This document shows, in pieces, positions 13,532 to 19,160 of a stretch of DNA of 19,160 bases. This DNA is from Methanolinea sp. UBA473. GTDB taxonomy: Archaea; Halobacteriota; Methanomicrobia; Methanomicrobiales; Methanospirillaceae. The position numbers and the translations under genes are program-made. The stretch lies in contig DAEV01000003.1 in assembly GCA_002509495.1 (NCBI GenBank), forward strand, positions 7,333-26,492. The letters are read 5' to 3'. Each line of letters starts with the position of its first letter. Position 1 is the first letter of the stretch. The notes below the pieces were generated by a model that was given only the letters and a program-made list of their open reading frames with translations, was not told the DNA's origin and searched no databases.

Positions 13532-14296
13532 TCAATTCCTGGTAAGAAGGGTTCCTTTCCCCCTGTTCGCCACGTCACCCAGATAGACCCGCATCTGGTG
13601 TTTTTCCCCCTGGAACTCCATATCCTGCAGGCCGGATCTGATAAACGTAGGGAGCATCGATTTCACTTCCCCAAAGACCATGCAGGTCCCGCCGGTCATA
13701 TTCCCGCAGGGACGGCTGCACCCTCCTCCGATCCACAGCGTCCCGCCACGCATCTCAACTCCGGGAAGGTCGCCTGTCGAACCATGGATTAACACCTCCC
13801 CTCCCGAGAGGTACTCTGCCGTAAAATCGCCGGTATTCCCCTTCACCTCGATAGTCCCTCCCCTCATGCCCCGCTTCTCGCCCCTGTAGCCTGCCGCACA
13901 ATAGTGACCCGCATCTCCTTCGCAGAGGATTCGTCCTCCCCTCATCTCCCGTCCAAGCCAGGCATCGGCATTCCCCCGGATGATGATCTCTCCCGCACTC
14001 ATAAAATTCCCGCAGTGCATCCCGATATCTCCCTCCACGATGATCCGGCCGGCATTCATGTATTCTCCGACCCTCTTGACCACCCCGGTATCACCGGTCA
14101 GGATCACCTCGACCTGATCGGGCGAAACTGCCGGGCCTTCGACGGTCACGAAGAACAGGTCATCAAGAGCCCGTTCCTTGTTCCCTTCGAAGACCTTCAT
14201 ATCGTTCTTGCGAAGAAAATTCTGTGGGATTATCTCCTCTGCCTCGATGGGTATCTTCGGCTTGACCCGGGGTCTTGTCTTAAGGACAACCCTCAT
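13532..14296 (-). CDS. fwdC: Formylmethanofuran dehydrogenase subunit C
   Basis: This 254-residue subunit belongs to the complex that reduces CO2 with methanofuran to formylmethanofuran, the entry step of methanogenesis from H2/CO2. FwdC is a beta-helix scaffold related to the C-terminal domain of glutamate synthase; the characteristic repeats of type GxxGxxxxGG are plain at about residues 68-205 (for example GEYMNAG, GNFMSAGEIIIRG, GREMRGG, GNMTGG). It fits the family's usual length. Its ATG overlaps the stop of fwdA by four bases (ATGA), indicating coupled translation. It is the last gene of the operon. I cannot tell from sequence whether the complex uses tungsten (fwd) or molybdenum (fmd). 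Confidence 0.93.
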   Translation of the reverse strand: MRVVLKTRPRVKPKIPIEAEEIIPQNFLRKNDMKVFEGNKERALDDLFFVTVEGPAVSPDQVEVILTGDTGVVKRVGEYMNAGRIIVEGDIGMHCGNFMSAGEIIIRGNADAWLGREMRGGRILCEGDAGHYCAAGYRGEKRGMRGGTIEVKGNTGDFTAEYLSGGEVLIHGSTGDLPGVEMRGGTLWIGGGCSRPCGNMTGGTCMVFGEVKSMLPTFIRSGLQDMEFQGEKHQMRVYLGDVANRGKGTLLTRN

Positions 14297-15993
14297 AGTG
14301 ATGCCTCTGTCTCGATCCGGACACCTCTTGGAAGGTACACGTCCTGGACCGGGTAATTGCTCATCCTGACAGTATAATACTGTTCGAACTTCCTGGTAAA
14401 CTCCGGGTCGGCTCCCATGTCGTATGCAGGCGGGACGTTTGCTTTGGTCCAGATGGTGCTGTTCGCGCCCTCGACCACGACCACGCCGTCCCTCGCCACC
14501 ACCCTTCCACGCTTGATGGTAAACAGTGTGCGGGAAAAACCGGCCATGACCTGCTGGTAGTCGGCGGAAGGGTCAATCTCATCCGGCCTGAGCGGATAGA
14601 TCGCCACATCCGCCTCCGCACCTGGGGATAGCTGGCCTTTCCCGATCCGGGTGATCCCGAGCGCCTTTGCCTGGGCAGCACGGGTCATCACGGCGATCTC
14701 ATACCAGTCCATTTCCCGATCAAGGGCAAACAGGGGAACCAGGTGCTCAGTCCGGGGATCGATCATCTTCCTTTCGCTGTCCCTGAATTTTCGGCTCATA
14801 AGAAGGGCGATAATCTCGGGGTATTTCACGAATGGAGCACCATTCGGGCTGTCAGTCGACAGCAGGCACTGCCATGGGTTCTTTGTGAGAAGCGCAAGTT
14901 CCAGTCCGATTGACCACATCACGCAGTTGACAAGGCTTTTTCTTCCGTAGTATACAGGTATGATCCCAGAACCGGTTTCAAGCTCCACGTCGTGATTGCT
15001 CCACTTGTTGTGGTGGAGCATGTAGAGCTTGAACTCCATGGGTCCGTCGGCGGTCATGGTCGTGGTTCTACCAAACAGGATCTGCCCCATATCCATAACC
15101 ACCTGCGGTTTGTTGTTCACCGCCCGGGCGATCTCCTCCGATTTCGAACAGATATCCCTCCAGGTTGTTCCTCCATAGGAGTGGAACTGCGCGTGCGTGA
15201 GGTAGAGGCTCTGTCGGTCCTTGTTGAGGTCCGGTACCAGGTCGATGGTCTCCAGCGTGGTCCGGTAATTCCCCGGCACCCCGAGGTTGTTGCAGTGGAG
15301 GTGAACCGAATGGGGCAGGTGTAGTAGTTCGTTCGCCCTGATCATGGTGCTGATGATCTCGGCTGGAGTCACCCCGAAATTGGGGACCTGGTCATGGATA
15401 CTGCTCATATCCTCACCCCATCCCCACGCCTCGGTGCCTCCCGGGTTGGTCAGCTTGATGGCAAATCCCTTCACTGCGGAGAGCGTCCAGGCCACGACCG
15501 CTGCAGCCCTTTTATCGTCTTTCTCTTTCACCGCCTCCATGATGGACCAGTTCCCGTCAAAGAGGGTATTCGCCAGCATGTCCTGGTGCGGTGTGGCGGT
15601 GAACTCCTCGTGGGTATGGCGGGCCTCGAGGGGGGCCATTGCACCCTCCAGGATCGTTGTGTATCCCATCGTACTGTAGCGATAGGAGTTCCCGAACGTT
15701 GTCGGCACGCTGTAGCCGGATGTAACGTGCATGACGCCTTTCCTTGCCGTCCTCCCGGCCCTCATATCTTCAGGGCTCATGTAGCGTCCAAAGTTCACTT
15801 TTGTGCCGCATACATGGGAGTGGGAGTCTATCCCGCCGGGGAGTGTCAGGCAACCCGCGGCATCAATGATCTCCGCACCGGGTGGTGCATCCTCCACGAT
15901 CTTTCCGTCGCGGATGGAAATGTCCATGATCTCTCCCTTCACTCCCGAAAGAGGATCGATGACAAACGCATTTTTTATATGGAGCCCGGCCAT
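14293..15993 (-). CDS. fwdA: Formylmethanofuran dehydrogenase subunit A (amidohydrolase)
   Basis: A 566-residue metal-dependent amidohydrolase. In the known Fwd structure this subunit carries a binuclear zinc site that condenses formate, delivered through an internal tunnel from FwdB, with methanofuran. The metal-binding signature is present: His58 and His60 in DSHSH, the probable carboxylated Lys180 in FAIKLTNPGG, His231/His233 in SVHLHCNN, His267 in LTHAQFHSYGG, and Asp381 in STDSPNG. The N- and C-terminal beta parts complete the TIM-barrel amidohydrolase layout. Its length is normal for the family. The start ATG shares one base with the stop of fwdB (TAATG), and the gene ends in an ATGA overlap with fwdC. 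No active-site substitution is apparent. Confidence 0.95.
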   Translation of the reverse strand: MAGLHIKNAFVIDPLSGVKGEIMDISIRDGKIVEDAPPGAEIIDAAGCLTLPGGIDSHSHVCGTKVNFGRYMSPEDMRAGRTARKGVMHVTSGYSVPTTFGNSYRYSTMGYTTILEGAMAPLEARHTHEEFTATPHQDMLANTLFDGNWSIMEAVKEKDDKRAAAVVAWTLSAVKGFAIKLTNPGGTEAWGWGEDMSSIHDQVPNFGVTPAEIISTMIRANELLHLPHSVHLHCNNLGVPGNYRTTLETIDLVPDLNKDRQSLYLTHAQFHSYGGTTWRDICSKSEEIARAVNNKPQVVMDMGQILFGRTTTMTADGPMEFKLYMLHHNKWSNHDVELETGSGIIPVYYGRKSLVNCVMWSIGLELALLTKNPWQCLLSTDSPNGAPFVKYPEIIALLMSRKFRDSERKMIDPRTEHLVPLFALDREMDWYEIAVMTRAAQAKALGITRIGKGQLSPGAEADVAIYPLRPDEIDPSADYQQVMAGFSRTLFTIKRGRVVARDGVVVVEGANSTIWTKANVPPAYDMGADPEFTRKFEQYYTVRMSNYPVQDVYLPRGVRIETEASL

Positions 15994-17279
15994 TACCCTT
16001 TCGCCTCCCTGACAATTTCATAAATCTTCCGGAGAACCTCCTGGTCGTCCGGATAATCCCCCTTATAAAGCCGGCGGGTCCGCAGCGGAACCCCGTCCAT
16101 GCGGTAAGCAGTCCCCTCCGCATCAATCCCGGCAACTCCGACCGGGATCTGGATACGTGCCAGGTGGGTGGTGACATTTACGTGGGGATCGATCTGCACG
16201 GTGGGGATACGTGCCAGGTGCTCTGCGCAGGCCCTCGGGAAGTGGGCCCCCGGATCGCTTGCAACCACAAGGCAGGCATCGCACTCCCCCCTCCGGAGGA
16301 TGTCCACGCTGGTCGTCTCCCCCGGGTTATAGAAGGCGATGCCCCGGGCGAAATCGACCGCATAGGGATACCCTGTGATCCAGGTAAACACTTCGTTCGA
16401 CCCATATACGTTCCAGTGTCCACGCATGGGGGAGATGGTGAACTTGGTGTGCCGGCTAAGTTCCTGGGTCAGTTCGATGGCATTCCGGATATTCTTGTTC
16501 TTCCCGGGGGACATCGTCAGCCCAAGCCCGAAGAAGATTGCCCCGAACTTTGCAGCGATGCAGATATCCGCAACCCTGAAGAGCTGTTCGCGGGACACCC
16601 CTTCTACGTTCGGCGGGATGATATCCCGCTTCCCCCTGACAATCGCCCTGAGCGCCGACAGGACTGCATAGTCGCCGCCGGGATTCACTCTCACGAACTC
16701 ATCGGCCACGTTCGAGGACTCGGTCTCGCGAACGTCCACGACGATCACCTTCCGATCCTTAAAGGCATCCTTGAGGAAAAATCCGTCGCAGTAGGTGGTA
16801 TACCTGCTCATATGGCGTGGATGGGCATCGATGGGATTCGCTCCCCAGTACACCACCACGTCCGCCCTGTTCCTGACCTGGCCGAGAGTGCAGCCAGGAT
16901 GGCCAACCTCCTGGATGGCAAGGATAGAGGGGCCATGGCAGACCGTGGAGGTGTTGTCGATCACTGCCCCCAGGATCTCGGCCAGGTGGACTCCAACGCT
17001 CTGGGCTTCGCCGAAGGTCCCGCTCCATCCGTACAGGAGAGGGCGGTCTGCATCAAGCAGGATTGCTGCTGTCTCTGCAATCGCCTCTTCATAGGAGATC
17101 TTCTCCCATCCGTTCCCGGTTCTCCGGATTGGGGTTTCCAGCCTGTGGTCTCCCATGAATTTCTCATTGGCGAGGGTGCAGCCGTTCTCCACGTTTACTA
17201 CCTTCTTCCCATCGACCTCGACGACAAGGTCGTCACAGAGGCAGCCGCAGAACGAGCAGACCACGTCCTCAATCTTCAT
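15993..17279 (-). CDS. fwdB: Formylmethanofuran dehydrogenase subunit B (tungsto/molybdopterin)
   Basis: A 428-residue catalytic subunit of the formate dehydrogenase type, which reduces CO2 to formate at a tungsten or molybdenum pyranopterin centre. Near the N-terminus is a [4Fe-4S] motif CSFCGCLC (ligands probably Cys8, Cys11, Cys15 and Cys34). The metal-coordinating residue is Cys114 in STVCHGPS, so this is the cysteine and not the selenocysteine form. Pterin-contact regions such as YWGANPIDAHPRHMSRY and VVASDPGAHFPR are conserved. I chose the ATG at 17279 because GGAGG lies eight bases before it; the in-frame ATG at 17294 overlaps that ribosome binding site and would add five residues. The gene overlaps the end of fwdD by 11 bases. 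Confidence 0.95.
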   Translation of the reverse strand: MKIEDVVCSFCGCLCDDLVVEVDGKKVVNVENGCTLANEKFMGDHRLETPIRRTGNGWEKISYEEAIAETAAILLDADRPLLYGWSGTFGEAQSVGVHLAEILGAVIDNTSTVCHGPSILAIQEVGHPGCTLGQVRNRADVVVYWGANPIDAHPRHMSRYTTYCDGFFLKDAFKDRKVIVVDVRETESSNVADEFVRVNPGGDYAVLSALRAIVRGKRDIIPPNVEGVSREQLFRVADICIAAKFGAIFFGLGLTMSPGKNKNIRNAIELTQELSRHTKFTISPMRGHWNVYGSNEVFTWITGYPYAVDFARGIAFYNPGETTSVDILRRGECDACLVVASDPGAHFPRACAEHLARIPTVQIDPHVNVTTHLARIQIPVGVAGIDAEGTAYRMDGVPLRTRRLYKGDYPDDQEVLRKIYEIVREAKG

Positions 17280-17658
17280 ACGGCAATCCTCCACAGAGCC
17301 CCATCAGAGAGCCGACCGGCATCACCGGATCTTTTGTGGGCTCGATGCTCACGGGAGTGAGTTTAAAATCCGGCATCCCGGTGCCGTGGGTCTCGGCGCT
17401 GACGATATGGTTTGCATACGGCCCAAGGCTTACAAAAACTCTCCCCCTCGGAAGGCCCTGGTCCGGGATGACCTTCATTACCACAACACCTGCATCGCTG
17501 CTCACCCTGACATGCTCTCCCTCTTCCACCAGGATCTCCAACATATCCACGGGGTTCATGCAGATGGTCGCTGCCGCCATTCGATAGGAAGGGCTGTTCT
17601 TCCGCTCGACGAACGAACCCTGAGCAATTGTCCGGCCGGTGTTAAGGAGGAACCTCAT
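17269..17658 (-). CDS. fwdD: Formylmethanofuran dehydrogenase subunit D
   Basis: A 129-residue protein corresponding to the C-terminal dinucleotide-binding domain of larger molybdopterin oxidoreductases, here encoded separately as usual in methanogens; together with FwdB it encloses the pterin cofactor. Visible marks are NTGRTIAQGSFVE at the N-terminus, AATICMNP, a double-psi beta-barrel run (EGEHVRVSSDAGVVVMKV), GPYAN (79-83) and HGTGMPDFK (91-99). The open frame extends further upstream inside the polyferredoxin gene, but the ATG at 17658 gives the family's usual length and a 4-base ATGA overlap with the preceding stop, preceded by a GGAGGA-like stretch. The C-terminal PVMPVGSLMG leads straight into the fwdB start region. 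Confidence 0.92.
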   Translation of the reverse strand: MRFLLNTGRTIAQGSFVERKNSPSYRMAAATICMNPVDMLEILVEEGEHVRVSSDAGVVVMKVIPDQGLPRGRVFVSLGPYANHIVSAETHGTGMPDFKLTPVSIEPTKDPVMPVGSLMGLCGGLPYED

Positions 17659-18266
17659 ACCACGTCCTCCGGCGCGTGAACCGCTTCGAGCAGGCGGGCG
17701 ACCTGGATCGCTTCGTTCGGGCAGTGATTCTCGCAGGTCTTGCACCCCGTGCACTTCTCCACGTGAAGGACAAGGCATTTCCCCTCGCTCACCTTGAGAA
17801 GGAGATCGTCCGTTGACGCTTTCCCGCCATGGGACATCTGCGCATCGATCAGCTTATTCACCGGGCAGGCCACCGCACAGTTTCCACATCCCATGCACTT
17901 TTTGGTATCCACGTCGATCCGGAATGAGAAAGAGAGGCAGGTGTTATCGTTGAACATCGATTCCAGGATCCTTCCGCTCGTGAGCACCCCGTTCGGGCAG
18001 GCCTCCACGCAGAGCCCGCACCTGATACAATGACCCACGTGGATGCGGGGCATCCATCCCTCGGCCGTACTGACCACATCGATTGCCCCGGGAGCAGGGC
18101 ACACCATCATGCAAAAGAGTTGATGGGTGCAGGTCTTGCCGGTCATCTCGGGATAATTCCGGAAATGCGGGGGGATGACCAGGGGGGCGGTCCTGGCGGC
18201 AAGGAACTTCCTCGCCCATTCCCAACGGAAGAACTCCTTTGCATAATACACGATCGAGAGGGGCAT
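17655..18266 (-). CDS. Polyferredoxin / NuoI-like iron-sulfur subunit between hydrogenase and Fwd
   Basis: A 203-residue iron-sulfur protein whose N-terminus (IVYYAKEFFRWEWARKF) resembles NuoI-type hydrogenase subunits. It shows three complete CxxCxxCxxxCP motifs, at Cys80-90, Cys124-134 and Cys172-182, and a fourth incomplete one, Cys46/Cys52/Cys56, where the second ligand position is Gln49. It is therefore longer than a typical two-cluster EchF or NuoI. It should carry electrons between the membrane hydrogenase and a soluble partner. The ATG at 18266 follows GGTGAT and lies one base after the hydrogenase stop codon; the frame is open further upstream, but that part overlaps the hydrogenase C-terminus and is Arg-rich. 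It overlaps fwdD by ATGA, so the gene context makes FwdBD the natural electron acceptor. That link is inferred. Confidence 0.85.
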   Translation of the reverse strand: MPLSIVYYAKEFFRWEWARKFLAARTAPLVIPPHFRNYPEMTGKTCTHQLFCMMVCPAPGAIDVVSTAEGWMPRIHVGHCIRCGLCVEACPNGVLTSGRILESMFNDNTCLSFSFRIDVDTKKCMGCGNCAVACPVNKLIDAQMSHGGKASTDDLLLKVSEGKCLVLHVEKCTGCKTCENHCPNEAIQVARLLEAVHAPEDVV

Positions 18267-18267
18267 A

Positions 18268-19160
18268 TCACCGCTCCGTACATGCGATGCACGGGTCCGA
18301 AGAGACGAACGTCGACGACACATCCGCAAGAGAGGCCACGCCCTTGAGCATGTAATGGCAGCAGGCCTCGATATTCATGATCGACGGGGTCTGGATGGAG
18401 ATCTCAAGCACCCTCCCCGCCGCATCGGTCTTGATGAAATACGAGAGTTCTCCCCTTGGCGCCTCGCCGGAATAGGCGATCTCCCCCGCTCCAGGGATTC
18501 CTCCGCCCCTGATAGGTCCTTTCTGGAGCAGGTCCAGGCACGTGCGGATCAGGGCGATGCTCTGGAGCATCTCCTGGAACCGGACCATGATCCGGGCGAA
18601 ATTATCCCCCTCCTCGCGGGAGATCGGGGCAAATCCCAGTTTCTGGTAGGTAGGGTGCCGGAGCCGCCGGTCGATCTCGCCGATCCCGCTGGCCCTGGCC
18701 GTCGGGCCCACCGCACAGGCTTCCCTGGCTGCATCCTTTGTAAGGATCCCTATGCCCTTGCTCCGGAGCGCAATGAGAGGCCCATGCTCGAACATTCCCA
18801 TGTAGCGGGTGATATCTTTTTCCAGCGCATCCAGGCTGGTCCCGAGGTGAAGAGCATCTTCAGCCCGGAGGTCAAACCTCACCCCGCCCGGGACGATATA
18901 GGCGCAGGTGACACGTGCACCCGTGATCCGCTCCAGTTCGTCCATGACCTTCTCCCTGGTATCAAGGAGGTACATCCCGAGGGTCTCGTGCTCGATGGTG
19001 TAGCAGTAGGAGAAGTTTGCCAGTATGTGGCTCTGCATGCGATCGAGCTCGTTTACGATCACCCTGAGCAGACCAGCCCGTTCCGGGACCTCTATGTTGC
19101 TGATGTGCTCGAGTGCCTCGATGAAGACCATGTTATGGATCACCGAGCAGATCCCGCAGA
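18268..19160 (-). CDS. Membrane-type [NiFe]-hydrogenase large subunit (5' end outside window)
   Basis: The last 297 or so codons of a group 4-like (energy-converting) hydrogenase large subunit. Both pairs of nickel-iron ligands are visible: CGIC right at the window edge (about 19147-19158) and DPCIACTER at the C-terminus, so this is a real hydrogenase and not a NuoD/FpoD relative that has lost the cysteines. Between them lie the NuoD-like features ERAGLLRVIVNELDR, SHILANFSYCY, the GVRFD segment and the GGGIPGAGE segment. The GTG near 19143 that might be taken for a start codon is an internal Val just after CGICS. Such enzymes (Ech, Eha, Ehb, Mbh types) use an ion gradient to reduce ferredoxin with H2. 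I cannot say which type this is without the rest of the cluster. Stop and next start are separated by one base. Confidence 0.9.
   Translation of the reverse strand, partial: CGICSVIHNMVFIEALEHISNIEVPERAGLLRVIVNELDRMQSHILANFSYCYTIEHETLGMYLLDTREKVMDELERITGARVTCAYIVPGGVRFDLRAEDALHLGTSLDALEKDITRYMGMFEHGPLIALRSKGIGILTKDAAREACAVGPTARASGIGEIDRRLRHPTYQKLGFAPISREEGDNFARIMVRFQEMLQSIALIRTCLDLLQKGPIRGGGIPGAGEIAYSGEAPRGELSYFIKTDAAGRVLEISIQTPSIMNIEACCHYMLKGVASLADVSSTFVSSDPCIACTER

Noticed and set aside
13353..13535. 60-codon TTG frame between fwdC and the sensor kinase
   Set aside because: AT-rich region with terminator-like T-runs; it overlaps the neighbouring genes at both ends and the predicted peptide has no feature.
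16925..16960. Selenocysteine at the FwdB active site
   Set aside because: The metal-ligand codon reads as cysteine (STVCHGPS), with no in-frame TGA.
16164..17360. 398-codon plus-strand open frame opposite fwdB
   Set aside because: It is the antisense shadow of fwdB in a GC-rich genome; the product has no recognisable motif and fwdB is certain.
17155..17679. Plus-strand 174-codon frame opposite fwdD
   Set aside because: Antisense shadow of fwdD and the fwdB start; no motif.
1..19160. CRISPR array, insertion sequence, prophage or defence island
   Set aside because: No regularly spaced direct repeats, transposase, integrase or phage structural motifs were seen; repeats present are short and isolated.

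Overview
The window looks like chromosomal DNA from a hydrogenotrophic methanogenic archaeon, most probably of the order Methanomicrobiales (a Methanoregulaceae-like lineage is my guess from style, not a demonstrated placement). The basis is an operon for formylmethanofuran dehydrogenase (fwdDBAC) coupled to a membrane-type [NiFe]-hydrogenase large subunit, TATA-box promoters, PEGA-domain surface proteins and a very large PAS/GAF sensor kinase. Base composition is moderately GC-rich and genes are tightly packed. I see no insertion sequence, phage gene, CRISPR array or complete rRNA.

Layout. 1-22: 3' end of a tRNA (perhaps His). 77-1612 (minus): an arginine deiminase family enzyme followed by a 62-residue zinc-ribbon protein. 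1613-2086: non-coding DNA with divergent TATA boxes and two inverted repeats. 2087-2962 (plus): secreted, membrane-anchored protein with three PEGA domains. 2984-4294 (minus): STAS domain fused to a large domain I do not recognise. 4410-7461 (plus): a three-gene unit joined by ATGA overlaps, namely methionine sulfoxide reductase B, a winged-helix/FHA protein and a six-span membrane Ser/Thr kinase of Hanks type. 7603-10193 (plus): a secreted lamin-tail protein, a second PEGA surface protein, a 51-residue zinc ribbon and a lipoprotein. 10213-13356 (minus): a 1047-residue receiver-GAF-PAS4-histidine kinase. 13532 to the right edge (minus): hydrogenase large subunit, polyferredoxin, fwdD, fwdB, fwdA and fwdC, overlapping or nearly touching.

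How it fits together. The right-hand operon makes the first step of methanogenesis from CO2 (reduction to formylmethanofuran) together with part of a membrane hydrogenase that could supply low-potential electrons; a multi-cluster ferredoxin protein sits between them where the electron wire would be. The centre is rich in signalling: a Ser/Thr kinase with its probable FHA-type transcription regulator, co-transcribed with a protein-repair enzyme; a divergent STAS protein; and a hybrid sensor kinase in which the usual phosphoacceptor histidine appears replaced by glutamine. Around these lie several cell-surface proteins. The most attractive candidate for a little-described system is the msrB / wHTH-FHA / membrane kinase unit with the divergent STAS fusion beside it.
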